NCBI RefSeq assembly: GCF_001940225.2
Contig: NZ_CP135164.1
Span: 1,860,001-1,924,000 of the forward strand
Source: Roseburia sp. 499
Lineage (GTDB): Bacteria; Bacillota; Clostridia; Lachnospirales; Lachnospiraceae
DNA: 64,000 nucleotides
Direction of reading: 5' to 3'
Positions 24,855-33,213 of this stretch are shown piece by piece. Positions within the stretch are counted from its first letter, which is position 1, and each line of letters starts with the position of its first letter. The translations under genes were made by a program, and so were the position numbers. Under the pieces are notes generated by a model, which was given only the letters and a program-made list of their open reading frames with translations, was not told the DNA's origin and did no database searches.

Positions 24855-25134
24855 ATTGAACCTCTTTTCTGATGGCTCTATTATAGCAGATATGGACAAA
24901 ACATGCGAATATCTCTCATTTCAACTTCCGTCATAATGCCTATAGTTACAAGACTTTGTAAGACGGATATAAGGACTTATAATTCTGGCCTTTTGAAATG
25001 ATTGATATAAATAACAACTGCATAGAGACAATTATGCGTGCTTATAATGCAGTTTATTGGACTTACAGATAGTGCAGATTCAGAGATTTTATGGAGTAAA
25101 ACCGGCTCAAAAATTTCAGCCTTTTGCACAAATA

Positions 25135-25497
25135 TCATGCCATGAATTCCGGTGGTTCAACCGGACGGACAGACTTCTTGGGTTCCGTTGTCAGGCCTTC
25201 CATAAGCCAGCGGAACTGCTGGGGAGTCAAAGCTTTTACTTCAGCTTCGTTCCGAGGCCAGATAAACCTGCCTTGTTCCAGGCGTTTGTACAGGAGAAGG
25301 AATCCATCCTTTTCCCATACAAGTCCTTTGATGCGATCAGATTTGCGTCCGCAGAAAAGATACAGGGTATCAGGGACATATGGATTGTTTCCCGTTTTCT
25401 GATCAATTATGGAAGCCAGTGTATCTATACCGGATCTCAGGTCGGTGTAGCCACAAACGATATACACTTGTTTGAAACAGGTAGCGTCATTTAACAT
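25135..25497 (-). CDS. tnpB: IS66 accessory protein TnpB
   Basis: A 120-residue protein of the IS66 Orf2 family, recognised by YIVCGYTDLRSGIDTLA near the start and LYLFCGRKSDRIKGLVWEKD in the middle. It is needed for transposition together with TnpA and TnpC. The chosen ATG at 25497 overlaps the end of tnpA by 11 bases, the usual arrangement for coupled translation. Confidence 0.92.
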   Translation of the reverse strand: MLNDATCFKQVYIVCGYTDLRSGIDTLASIIDQKTGNNPYVPDTLYLFCGRKSDRIKGLVWEKDGFLLLYKRLEQGRFIWPRNEAEVKALTPQQFRWLMEGLTTEPKKSVRPVEPPEFMA

Positions 25498-25873
25498 GAG
25501 CAACCACCCCAAGGACTTTCGCCAGAAGAGCTGTAGATGTTTCTTCGGTTATTCTAATTGTAACTCCATTGATTTCAAGTTCTAATGCTGATGTTTCTTT
25601 GGAATTATCGGGGATAGATGGATTACCATCCGGAGCCATTACTTCCATAGGAACAGGTACGATAGCCTGTTGGGCAATGCTTTCAGGAATAACTTCAAGA
25701 CAGGCCTTTCGTACAGCCCGCATACGATAATAATAATCACATTTAGTAATCGAATGATTATCACACCACTCGCCAACTGTCATTCCTGCCGGTCTGGCAT
25801 TGCACTCTTGTACCATTGATGCCCATTCCTTTAATCGGACGTTGCGTGCGATGAGCGAAGTTTGAGAATTCAT
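25487..25873 (-). CDS. tnpA: IS66 accessory protein TnpA
   Basis: A 128-residue protein with an N-terminal DNA-binding region (EWASMVQECNARPAGMTVGE, then the short HTH-like WCDNHSITKCDYYYRMRAVR). It ends with a VRITEETSTALLAKVLGVV strand-helix. GGAGG lies 8 bases before the ATG at 25873. It is the first gene of the IS66 operon. Confidence 0.88.
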   Translation of the reverse strand: MNSQTSLIARNVRLKEWASMVQECNARPAGMTVGEWCDNHSITKCDYYYRMRAVRKACLEVIPESIAQQAIVPVPMEVMAPDGNPSIPDNSKETSALELEINGVTIRITEETSTALLAKVLGVVAHVK

Positions 25874-25996
25874 AGACAATACCTCCAATCAAGTATAAAA
25901 AGTTGAGCCTCAACTTTTTATACAAAAGTAAATTTGTTATGTCTATTTTCTCAAATTTGTTGGTCAAGTTCTATGTACTGACTATGAGGCGCTTAC

Positions 25997-26004
25997 CCCT
26001 CTCC
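25997..26004. repeat. Right 8-bp target duplication of IS66
   Basis: CCCTCTCC, identical to 23177-23184. Confidence 0.85.
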
Positions 26005-26020
26005 GTAATTCTCGTTCCAC

Positions 26021-26965
26021 TCACGAGCTATGAGTGCCCATGCAACATTCACCTCGTATTTTAGCATGGGAATCACATCTTGCTGCATAATAATCTTTCA
26101 AATACCATGTCGGTATCGATTGTTTCATATAATCAAACCAAACAAGCACATTTTTATTCAATCGAATGATGTTATTAAGTTCCGATGGTGCAAAATATTT
26201 TGCCCAGACAATTGAAGTAATAGCACTAGCAGAAAAATACAAAGCAAACAGCTTCCAAAACTCTTCTGGAATCTTTCCATCAAAGTAGCCATCAATTTGT
26301 CCAGAAGCAAATGCAGGATACTCCACCCCTACACGGTTAAACTCATACCATGGATCTCCAATATTATCGAAATCAACTGTGTGCCAATCAATTACAAAAA
26401 CTGCTCCATCCTTAGTAATCAGATTGCCCATATGATAATCTCCATGGTGTCCACACTGTTCTCTTTGCTTTAAAAGATATTTATTTTCTTCAATGAAATT
26501 CAATATTGAGTCCGCCCCTTCGAAAGGTATCCCCTCCGTACGGTAAGCCTCTAATCTTGGTTCAATCACTTCAAAATACCTATCATACCAATTACTAGGT
26601 TTTTCTTCGAGAGTTGCTGCTTCATGAATCTTTGCAAGAATTTTTCCTGCCTTGATTCCCATTTCATACTGTTCACTCTCATTCAAGCGTGGTAATATCT
26701 TTTCCACTTCCTCACCATCTATCCATGAAAGAAGCGTATAAACGGAGTCTTTTTCCTTCTTAAATTCTACACACTTCGGAATAGGCAGATTTGATTTGTT
26801 TAATCTCTCTAAAAAATCATACTCTTTTAATTTTCTATCATATTCTTTTAAATCAGATAATCGCAAAAGGAACCGGTTTCCATCTCTGTCAATACACTTA
26901 TATTTTTTATCCCCTGACATTCCTTTCGATATCTCAATCACTTCGTCAAATTGTTCCAATAACAC
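26021..26965 (-). CDS. Aminoglycoside phosphotransferase (APH)-family kinase
   Basis: A 314-residue protein kinase-like enzyme. The catalytic loop is HHGDYHMGNL and the metal-binding part is VIDWHTVDFDNIGDPWYE, both complete. The APH family phosphorylates antibiotics or small metabolites. This sequence is not close enough to a known resistance enzyme to name a drug. The start is uncertain: GTG at 26965 or TTG at 26959, which has better spacing to GAGG. A short relic of the C-terminus of a similar gene lies at 28402-28465. Confidence 0.82.
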   Translation of the reverse strand: MLLEQFDEVIEISKGMSGDKKYKCIDRDGNRFLLRLSDLKEYDRKLKEYDFLERLNKSNLPIPKCVEFKKEKDSVYTLLSWIDGEEVEKILPRLNESEQYEMGIKAGKILAKIHEAATLEEKPSNWYDRYFEVIEPRLEAYRTEGIPFEGADSILNFIEENKYLLKQREQCGHHGDYHMGNLITKDGAVFVIDWHTVDFDNIGDPWYEFNRVGVEYPAFASGQIDGYFDGKIPEEFWKLFALYFSASAITSIVWAKYFAPSELNNIIRLNKNVLVWFDYMKQSIPTWYLKDYYAARCDSHAKIRGECCMGTHSS

Positions 26966-26984
26966 AGCCTCACATCCTTAGTTT

Positions 26985-27060
26985 TCTACATCTTTTGTCC
27001 ATCTTCTTGCCCTTCAAACCCAAAGCATGACTCGCTCTAAAGAGCTCGGTCAGTTCTAAT
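26985..27060 (-). repeat. Leader repeat module, copy 1 (upstream of the APH gene)
   Basis: About 75 bases matching 29895-29975, with shared blocks GACCGAGCTCTTTAGAGC and AAGGGCAAGAAGATGG. The upstream GNAT gene now ends inside this repeat; its last residues (RTDRAL and stop) are coded by the repeat. Confidence 0.65.
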
Positions 27061-27852
27061 TTGCATTTTGTAAGTACAATTTTCTTGTTTCAAAAAATAG
27101 CCTAATATGTTAGCTATATGCTCAGAAGTAGGATTTGCACAATCCCACCAAGGATATAACTTTATTTTTTGACATTCCAACACAAACTTTGCTCCGATAG
27201 AGCGAGCTAAATGTTTTCCCCTATGAGCTGGATGAATGGCAATCTGTACTTCTACATTATCCTCATATCTTGCACAACTTGATATTCCTCCAACTATTTC
27301 CTCATTAAACAACACAAAATATCCTAAACCATTATTAATAAAATCTTCTGCATTACTAAATCCATGTACAAATTGGGCAAGATATTTATCATTAAGTACC
27401 TTTTCATATAATTTTTCATCTATCTCTAATAATTGATATTCTGCTGGAAATTCATTTATAAATGATTCTAGCTTTATAGTATCAAGCGCCTCCATGTCAA
27501 TATCCATAAGATTTCTTTTAGTTTTCTCATAGGTATATTCAGTTCCCATTTTAGATTTAGCAAAGGCTTGATTAATTGAATCTTTTACAATACCATTTTG
27601 AAATATTATTTGATATCTTTCCTTTCTGTGCTTTTTCATCCAATCATAAATACTATTTATTATATCTTCTTGAACAATAGAACCATCTACATAAGCAGAT
27701 GATTCGGTAAACGCTACAATATTCTTTGGATTAGTATTATCATCACACCATATTTCACATATGCCTTGTTCCAAAGCTGACATTAGGATTACACTTGAAG
27801 GTGACCTAAAAAAACGATTTGCTATATTTTCAAAAGAAACTGTATGATTCAT
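27037..27852 (-). CDS. GNAT-family acetyltransferase (PF12746-like), 271 residues
   Basis: The C-terminal half carries the acetyl-CoA motif (VQIAIHPAHRGKHLARSIGA) after GLGYFVLFNEEIVGGISS. The N-terminal half (about residues 1-130) is divergent, as in the PF12746 GNAT group of Firmicutes. The last six residues come from a repeated leader sequence, which suggests the original 3' end was replaced by recombination. GGAGAT precedes the ATG. The substrate is unknown. Confidence 0.8.
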   Translation of the reverse strand: MNHTVSFENIANRFFRSPSSVILMSALEQGICEIWCDDNTNPKNIVAFTESSAYVDGSIVQEDIINSIYDWMKKHRKERYQIIFQNGIVKDSINQAFAKSKMGTEYTYEKTKRNLMDIDMEALDTIKLESFINEFPAEYQLLEIDEKLYEKVLNDKYLAQFVHGFSNAEDFINNGLGYFVLFNEEIVGGISSCARYEDNVEVQIAIHPAHRGKHLARSIGAKFVLECQKIKLYPWWDCANPTSEHIANILGYFLKQENCTYKMQIRTDRAL

Positions 27853-27867
27853 GTTTTTAATCTCCTG

Positions 27868-28389
27868 TTAATCACATAGTGCATCTTTAATCATCTGCAA
27901 CACTTTTGTTTCTCTATTTATCATTATCTCATTAAAATAATCTTCACTTTTATATGCCAAATTAACGCTAATTGCCTCATCCAAATCTACAAATCTAAGA
28001 ATAAATCCTGCCTCCGCTTCATAATTATCTAAATTTTGTTCTACAATCTGATTTTTTGTTTTACATGTGAAGTAAAAATTCTCCTGCTCAAAGATAGTAT
28101 ATGGTGATATATTACTTTTCTGACGACGCATTACACTTCCAAATTCACATATAGATTCAGGAATAACGATTAGTCCTACCTCTTCCCTAACTTCTCTGAT
28201 AAGGGCTTCTTTTTTATCTTCATCCTTATGAATTCCTCCACCTGGAAATTTATAATATTTTTCGTTTTTACTATAAACAAGGGCTATCTTATTATCATCC
28301 TTGAAAATAATTCCTCTTGCAGATGGTCTACTAATTACTCTATCGCTATCTTCATAATCTCGTAAATCTATTTCAAATAATTGTCTCAT
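27868..28389 (-). CDS. NUDIX hydrolase
   Basis: A 173-residue protein with a Nudix box (GGGIHKDEDKKEALIREVRE, then EVGL), containing the REVREEVG core. The start at 28389 is chosen for GGAGATAACG upstream; an in-frame ATG 12 bases earlier lacks a site. The gene is 15 bases upstream of the GNAT gene, so they may be cotranslated. The substrate is unknown. Confidence 0.85.
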   Translation of the reverse strand: MRQLFEIDLRDYEDSDRVISRPSARGIIFKDDNKIALVYSKNEKYYKFPGGGIHKDEDKKEALIREVREEVGLIVIPESICEFGSVMRRQKSNISPYTIFEQENFYFTCKTKNQIVEQNLDNYEAEAGFILRFVDLDEAISVNLAYKSEDYFNEIMINRETKVLQMIKDALCD

Positions 28390-28401
28390 CGTTATCTCCA
28401 T

Positions 28402-28475
28402 AATTATCCTTCAAATACCATGTCAGTATCGATTGTTTCATATATGCAATCCAAACAATTATTACATTTTTCGAG
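28402..28475 (-). pseudogene. Relic of an APH-family gene C-terminus
   Basis: Translated on the minus strand, this stretch gives NVIIVWIAYMKQSILTWYLK. It matches VLVWFDYMKQSIPTWYLK at the C-terminus of the APH gene at 26.0-27.0 kb. DNA identity is high over about 60 bases. Nothing else of the gene remains. The rest of the gap, to 28613, shows no gene I can support. Confidence 0.7.
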
Positions 28476-28613
28476 CATCTCTACGCATCATGTGGTATCT
28501 AAACCCAACGCCTCGATTACTACAAATGTAACCATTCCTATCAATACTATAATAGTTAAGCAAAATAATCTCATCTTTAATTTGTTGAGTTCTTAGCCTA
28601 GATAATATCCATT

Positions 28614-29048
28614 TTACTCTTTATGTCCTCCTGTAATTTCAATAGGATTACCATCAGGATCCATAAATGTAAAATACCAATAAGGTGAAAAAACATTTAA
28701 ATATCTTATCGGTGTTAAATTAATTCCGATTCCCAAATCGTAAATACGCTGATACTCCTTATCTAAATCTTCTACCCCTAAATTAATAAATACTTTCCTT
28801 GAATTAGTAGAATTAGCAATAACGCTCATATTATCGTATTCTGGAAATAAAGGTCCTTTCACTTCTTTCTGCTCCGGATATTGTTCATCATAATATCCGT
28901 TCATTAGACAAATATTTACCCCCTCATTATTGAACATTGCAAATCTTTTTCCATTTGTAGCGCTTACTTTCATATCTAAAATCTTTTCATAGAAATCTAA
29001 TGATTTATCAAAATCTTTTACTACCAAATATATTGATCCATATCTCAT
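28614..29048 (-). CDS. VOC-family protein (glyoxalase/bleomycin resistance/dioxygenase fold)
   Basis: A 144-residue protein with two beta-alpha-beta-beta-beta units. The first starts IYLVVKDFDKSLDFYEKIL, and the C-terminal WYFTFMDPDGNPIEITG is typical. The Glu in IEI is the usual metal ligand; a second ligand is less clear. The start at 29048 is chosen for GGAGGTGGTTAT upstream. Proposed roles in the family include binding drugs or detoxifying small molecules; none is proven here. Confidence 0.85.
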   Translation of the reverse strand: MRYGSIYLVVKDFDKSLDFYEKILDMKVSATNGKRFAMFNNEGVNICLMNGYYDEQYPEQKEVKGPLFPEYDNMSVIANSTNSRKVFINLGVEDLDKEYQRIYDLGIGINLTPIRYLNVFSPYWYFTFMDPDGNPIEITGGHKE

Positions 29049-29093
29049 ATAACCACCTCCATAATTCATTAAATTGGGAGTTGCGCGTTTCTA

Positions 29094-29224
29094 CGAGCGG
29101 TGCGAAGATGCACCGAATTGGCTGACGGGAGCTTGCTCACAGGCAGACATATTCGAGTGCAGCTGCATAGCGCGACAGCGCGACATGAGCATGAAGCGCA
29201 GTGAAATGCGAATGGCACCGCTCG
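29094..29224. repeat. GC-rich palindromic spacer between the VOC and CAT genes
   Basis: The arms CGAGCGGTGC (29094-29103) and GCACCGCTCG (29215-29224) are perfectly inverted. Inside are smaller hairpins (GGTGC/GCACC, GAGC/GCTC), the palindrome GCAGCTGC and a doubled GCGCGACA. It is clearly richer in G and C than its surroundings. No reading frame is convincing. Confidence 0.6.
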
Positions 29225-29236
29225 ATAACCTGGGAT

Positions 29237-29866
29237 TTAGCACTCGTTCAGAAATTTTTGTAATTGTTCTACAAACTGTCCTATATGCAATCCATCCACA
29301 AAAGAATGATGTGCCTGTACAGAAATTGGAATCATAACTTTTCCATCTTTTTCATAGTATTTTCCCCAATCAAAAAGAGGTGTTGCATTATCTTTTTTTC
29401 CAGAGTTTGTATGTGATATATGAGTGTATGTAACCCAAGGCATAGGCGAACATTGGAAAACATCATTTCCTAATGGTCCTGTAAAATATTCTTTCTGTTC
29501 ATCTGCTGTTTTTGATGCCAATTCACAATATTCCTTCAAATCATCTATCATTGGAACATTTACTACCTTAAATAAATTGGTTTCCTTATTCAAATAAGTA
29601 AAGGCGGTATCTATTCTATCATAAAGAACCACTTGTCCGTCTACAAAACGATAACGAAAGGCTTCTATTTTGTTTGCACACTTGCAAACTGCATATACCA
29701 TAGCCAATGTAAACGATAATCCATGTTCCTTGACCATACGCTTAAAATTTGTAATATCTGCTTCGAATGTTACACAAAAAGCAGGTTCAACACTGTTTCT
29801 AAAAACCATGCAGTGCATTGCCCTTTCCAATATTTTTTCATCTATTATCTGATACGAATTAGCCAT
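29237..29866 (-). CDS. Chloramphenicol acetyltransferase-family protein
   Basis: A 209-residue protein with the CAT catalytic motif HHSFVDG (His as general base) near the C-terminus, and PWVTYTHI in the middle. The length fits the trimeric type A enzyme family. It would transfer acetyl from acetyl-CoA to chloramphenicol or a related molecule, but many genomic CAT-like genes do not give resistance. The leader upstream is a repeat module with its own promoter. GAGGGAT precedes the ATG. Confidence 0.85.
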   Translation of the reverse strand: MANSYQIIDEKILERAMHCMVFRNSVEPAFCVTFEADITNFKRMVKEHGLSFTLAMVYAVCKCANKIEAFRYRFVDGQVVLYDRIDTAFTYLNKETNLFKVVNVPMIDDLKEYCELASKTADEQKEYFTGPLGNDVFQCSPMPWVTYTHISHTNSGKKDNATPLFDWGKYYEKDGKVMIPISVQAHHSFVDGLHIGQFVEQLQKFLNEC

Positions 29867-29894
29867 ATTTTTATCCCTCTACAAATTCTAATTT

Positions 29895-29979
29895 TTCTAA
29901 ATCTTTCTCCCATCTTCTTGCCCTTCGGACAAGAAGCATCCCTAGCTCTAAAGAGCTCGGTCAATTCTAATTTATATTG
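29895..29979 (-). repeat. Leader repeat module, copy 2 (upstream of the CAT gene)
   Basis: Matches the leader at 26985-27060. Here it is joined to the promoter module, giving an apparent 5' untranslated region of about 110 bases for the CAT-like gene. The two copies align without indels over about 30 codons, so a past coding role is possible. Confidence 0.6.
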
Positions 29980-30042
29980 CTCATTATACCGTGTCCCAAC
30001 TATTTCCACAACTGTATTTTTAGCTAGTTTCACTCCTGCTCC
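29980..30042 (-). repeat. Promoter-bearing repeat module, copy 2
   Basis: Matches 23121-23184. On the minus strand: -35 TTGTGG (30006-30011), 17-base spacer, -10 TATAAT (29983-29988), pointing to the CAT-like gene. An open frame (29845-30054) covers this and the leader, but I treat it as part of the repeat. Confidence 0.65.
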
Positions 30043-30194
30043 CACCAAACTCACCTTTAATCTCCACGCAAAATTGCACGCAACCGATCACCTCGATTCC
30101 GCTTCGCATTCTTCCAAATTTATCTACTCCACTCATAGCACGAACGCCCACTCGAAAATGCTTCGCATTTCCTCGTGGTTCGTTTAACTCACAT

Positions 30195-30253
30195 AGATTA
30201 AAATAAGGAGCCACAAGCCCAGCAAGCTGTCTGTGTCTCCTTATATTTAATCT
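30195..30253 (-). terminator. Hairpin downstream of prfA
   Basis: Long inverted repeat: AGATTAAAATAAGGAG on one side and CTCCTTATATTTAATCT on the other. It lies just past the prfA stop. The long T run of a classic terminator is missing, so the call is moderate. The stretch from 30055 to 30194 has no gene I can support. Confidence 0.55.
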
Positions 30254-30272
30254 ACGTTCGTGCTATTCGTTC

Positions 30273-31343
30273 CTATTCGTTCATCTTTGCCAGTTTCGCA
30301 GTTTGGTCTGCCGCAATCAAAGCATCCAGAATCTCCTGAATATCTCCGTTCATAATCTTATCCAGCTTATACAGTGTAAGATTGATTCTGTGGTCTGTCA
30401 CACGTCCCTGTGGGAAGTTATAGGTTCTAATCTTCTCAGAACGGTCTCCGGTACCAATCTGACTTCTTCTTGCCTCTGCTTCTGCATCCTTTGCCTTCTG
30501 GCACTCTATGTCATACAACTTTGCACGAAGCAATGCAAACGCCTTATCCTTATTCTGAAGCTGTGACTTCTCAGTCTGACTATAAATAACAATTCCGGTC
30601 GGATAATGGGTCAAACGAACTGCGGAGTCTGTGGTGTTGACACACTGTCCACCGTTTCCGGATGCACGCATAACGTCGATACGAATATCCTTTTCATCAA
30701 TCTGAATGTCTACTTCTTCTGCCTCTGGCATTACAGCAACAGTAATGGTTGATGTATGGATACGTCCACCGGATTCTGTTTCCGGTACACGCTGTACACG
30801 ATGTACACCGGATTCATATTTCATTACGGAATATGCTCCCTGTCCGGTAATCATGAAAGTAACATTTTTCATACCACCGATACCGATTTCTTCGCATTCC
30901 ATGGTCTCTACTTTCCAGTTACGACCTTCCGCATAATGTACATACATACGGTAGATTTCTGCTGCAAACAATGCCGCTTCGTCTCCACCGGCACCTGCAC
31001 GAATTTCCACAATAACGTTCTTATCATCGTTAGGGTCCTTTGGAAGTAATAAAATCTTTAACTTATTCTCCAGCTCTTCTACCTTTTCCTTAGACTCATT
31101 CAATTCTTCCTTAGCAAGCTCACGCATCTCTTCATCGCTTTCCTCTTCCAACATTGCAAGAGAATCCTCGATGTTCTGCTTTGCCTGTTTATATTCCTTA
31201 TAAGCCTCCACAATCGGAGCTAAATCACTCTGTTCTTTCATCAATTTACGAAACCGATTGGTATCATTTGCCACATCCGGTTCACTTAACTGATTCATAA
31301 TTTCCTCATAACGAAGAAGTATATCATCTAACTTATCAAACAT
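30273..31343 (-). CDS. prfA: Peptide chain release factor 1
   Basis: A 356-residue class I release factor. The codon-reading motif is PET within [10 protein letters not shown], the PxT form of RF1 that reads UAA and UAG. The GGQ peptidyl-tRNA hydrolysis motif is in [14 protein letters not shown], with the Gln that PrmC methylates. Length and domain order are normal. It is the last gene of the DUF1385-prmC-prfA group; GGAAGAG precedes the ATG, and the prmC stop is 15 bases upstream. Confidence 0.97.
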   Translation of the reverse strand: MFDKLDDILLRYEEIMNQLSEPDVANDTNRFRKLMKEQSDLAPIVEAYKEYKQAKQNIEDSLAMLEEESDEEMRELAKEELNESKEKVEELENKLKILLLPKDPNDDKNVIVEIRAGAGGDEAALFAAEIYRMYVHYAEGRNWKVETMECEEIGIGGMKNVTFMITGQGAYSVMKYESGVHRVQRVPETESGGRIHTSTITVAVMPEAEEVDIQIDEKDIRIDVMRASGNGGQCVNTTDSAVRLTHYPTGIVIYSQTEKSQLQNKDKAFALLRAKLYDIECQKAKDAEAEARRSQIGTGDRSEKIRTYNFPQGRVTDHRINLTLYKLDKIMNGDIQEILDALIAADQTAKLAKMNE

Positions 31344-31358
31344 CTTTCTCTTCCTTTC

Positions 31359-32198
31359 TTACTGTACCGCAGGCAAATTTCCTAATACCACACGGTCATT
31401 TCCCGCAAGATCCTTTACCACTCTTACATTCCGATAGCCATTTTCCTCCATGATAGCAGCCACTCTGCCACCCTGGTCATGACCGATTTCAAAATACAAA
31501 TATCCGTTAGAATTTAAGAACTTTCCTGCCTCACTGGCAATTTCCCGATAAAAATAAAGTCCGTCTTCCTTTCCGTCTAACGCCTCCATCGGTTCAAAGT
31601 TCTTTACCTCCGGCATCAAGCCTGCAATCACATCCGTCGGAATATACGGTGGATTGGATATTATCATATCAAAGTTTCCTGTAATACTCTTAAACAAATC
31701 ACTGCTGACAAACTCTACTTCTACCTGATTCTGCTTTGCATTTTCCTTCGCTACCAAAATCGCCTGTTTCGAAATATCACTTGCCATTCCAGTCAGCCCT
31801 TCTTTGTGCTTCATCAGACTGACAACAATGCAACCGGAACCGGTACACATATCTAATACACTCATGCCAGGCTCTAATACCTTAAGTGCCTCTTCAACCA
31901 ACGTTTCTGTGTCCTGTCTCGGAATCAGCACTTGGGAATTTACTTTGAACTCCAGTCCCATAAACTCCTGACTTCCGGTAATATACTGTAATGGAATATG
32001 CTCTGCTCTCTTCTTCAAGAGAACTTCATATTCCTGCCACTTTTCCGGTTCTATTTCTTCCTTACTCTTAAGATAATACTGGCTCTTCTCCATCTTGCAG
32101 ACATACTCCATAAGATACCATGCATCCAGTTCATAATCTGCAATTTCCGCCGCCTTAAGAATTTCTTTTCCTTTATTTAATGCTTCTTCTAATGTCAT
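31359..32198 (-). CDS. prmC: PrmC, release factor glutamine methyltransferase
   Basis: A 279-residue SAM-dependent methyltransferase. The N-terminal helical substrate domain is followed by the SAM motif VLDMCTGSGCIVVSL and the catalytic NPPY (ISNPPYIP). It methylates the GGQ glutamine of release factors, and its target prfA is the next gene. AGGAGG precedes the ATG at 32198. Confidence 0.96.
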   Translation of the reverse strand: MTLEEALNKGKEILKAAEIADYELDAWYLMEYVCKMEKSQYYLKSKEEIEPEKWQEYEVLLKKRAEHIPLQYITGSQEFMGLEFKVNSQVLIPRQDTETLVEEALKVLEPGMSVLDMCTGSGCIVVSLMKHKEGLTGMASDISKQAILVAKENAKQNQVEVEFVSSDLFKSITGNFDMIISNPPYIPTDVIAGLMPEVKNFEPMEALDGKEDGLYFYREIASEAGKFLNSNGYLYFEIGHDQGGRVAAIMEENGYRNVRVVKDLAGNDRVVLGNLPAVQ

Positions 32199-32233
32199 AA
32201 CTATCCTCCTGTTTTTTTCTTTTCTGAGAACAG

Positions 32234-33142
32234 CTATCTCTCATCTTCCTTAAGGGTCTTAATATATTCCTTCCAGTCAAATACAGCCTCGACCGAAGCA
32301 ATTCCTACCTCTATCATTTCTTCATCCGGTTCTGCTGTAGTTAATCTTTGCATCCAAAGCCCCGGCTTACTCAAGAGATTAATAATAATATTCTCACTTC
32401 TTCCTGCAAGTCTCAGTATCTCATAAGAAATTCCTGCAACTACCGGAATAATAGCAAGCCGTAATACCATTCTAAGTATTCTGGAGTCCACTCTGATAAA
32501 TAAGGTAAGTATAATAGTAATAATTAATACAAAAAATAGAAAACTAGTCCCACAACGCTTATGCTCCTTGGAACTCTTTTTTACATTTTCTACATTCAAT
32601 TCCAATCCATGCTCAATACAATTAATGCATTTATGCTCTGCTCCGTGATACATAAATACACGATGAATATCCTCCATTCTGGATATCAATAGAACATAGC
32701 CTATAAAAATTGCTATTCGCAACACACTTTCAATTAAAATAATTACAGTTTCCGACTTTATAAATCGCTGAAAAAACAAAGACGCATAAAAAGGAATCAT
32801 CATGAAAACAGCCACTGCTATCAATACAGAAATTGCAATGGTAATCCCCATCTCCGCCTTTTCCTTCTTCTCTGATTTCACTTTCTGCTCCTCTTCTTCC
32901 TCAAAAAAAGATGCAGAAAAAGTTAAAGTTGACATTCCAAGCACCAGTGAATCAATAAAGTTAATCACTCCACGAACAAACGGTATTTTCTTTATGGTTT
33001 TATTCGGACAAATTCCCTTATATTCTTTTTTCTCAACCACTATCTCATGGTTCGTTTTTCGCACAGCCACTGCATAGTGATCCTGATTTTTCATCATGAC
33101 CCCTTCCATAACAGCCTGTCCGCCAATTCCGGAATACGCCAT
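32234..33142 (-). CDS. DUF1385 membrane protein
   Basis: A 302-residue protein that starts with the family signature GGQAVMEGVMM (residues 7-17). Four or so hydrophobic segments lie in the middle and C-terminal parts. The loop YHGAEHKCINCIEHG is conserved, with His and Cys residues that could bind metal. The function is unknown, but the gene is commonly linked to prmC/prfA in clostridia, as here. Confidence 0.92.
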   Translation of the reverse strand: MAYSGIGGQAVMEGVMMKNQDHYAVAVRKTNHEIVVEKKEYKGICPNKTIKKIPFVRGVINFIDSLVLGMSTLTFSASFFEEEEEQKVKSEKKEKAEMGITIAISVLIAVAVFMMIPFYASLFFQRFIKSETVIILIESVLRIAIFIGYVLLISRMEDIHRVFMYHGAEHKCINCIEHGLELNVENVKKSSKEHKRCGTSFLFFVLIITIILTLFIRVDSRILRMVLRLAIIPVVAGISYEILRLAGRSENIIINLLSKPGLWMQRLTTAEPDEEMIEVGIASVEAVFDWKEYIKTLKEDER

Positions 33143-33170
33143 ATCTTACACCTCGCGTAAATTTAAAAAT

Positions 33171-33200
33171 AGAGGATGTCCAAATAAAAAGACATCCTCT
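33171..33200 (-). terminator. Terminator downstream of rpmE
   Basis: 10-bp stem AGAGGATGTC / GACATCCTCT with a 10-base A/T loop, followed on the minus strand by ATTTTTAAATTT. It separates rpmE from the DUF1385 gene. Confidence 0.75.
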
Positions 33201-33213
33201 TTTTGTGTGGTTC

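Larger units (their letters stand above)
23185..25996 (-). mobile_element. Complete IS66-family element, 2812 bp
   Basis: The terminal inverted repeats are GTAAACGCCTCATAGT on the left and GTAAGCGCCTCATAGT on the right, read inwards. The flanks carry an 8-bp duplication CCCTCTCC, the normal size for IS66. All three genes (tnpA, tnpB, tnpC) are intact. A 280-base gap between tnpB and tnpC is longer than usual, with no gene I can support in it. It contains TATAAT shortly before tnpC. Confidence 0.95.

Noticed and set aside
24855..25134. Possible extra gene in the gap between IS66 tnpB and tnpC
   Set aside because: No frame with a ribosome site or known motif on either strand; the plus-strand frames there mirror tnpB.
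28476..28613. Short hydrophobic frame of 29 codons (minus strand) after the APH relic
   Set aside because: No ribosome binding site and no terminator; likely chance in AT-rich DNA.
29845..30054. Open frame of 69 codons on the minus strand covering the promoter and leader repeats
   Set aside because: Its start region has no convincing ribosome site, and it overlaps a -35/-10 pair and the CAT start. The other copies are cut or shifted. I treat it as repeat DNA, perhaps an old coding end.
26005..30200. Classical integron cassette array
   Set aside because: No integron integrase gene is visible and the spacers do not show the attC core sites; only the general look is similar.
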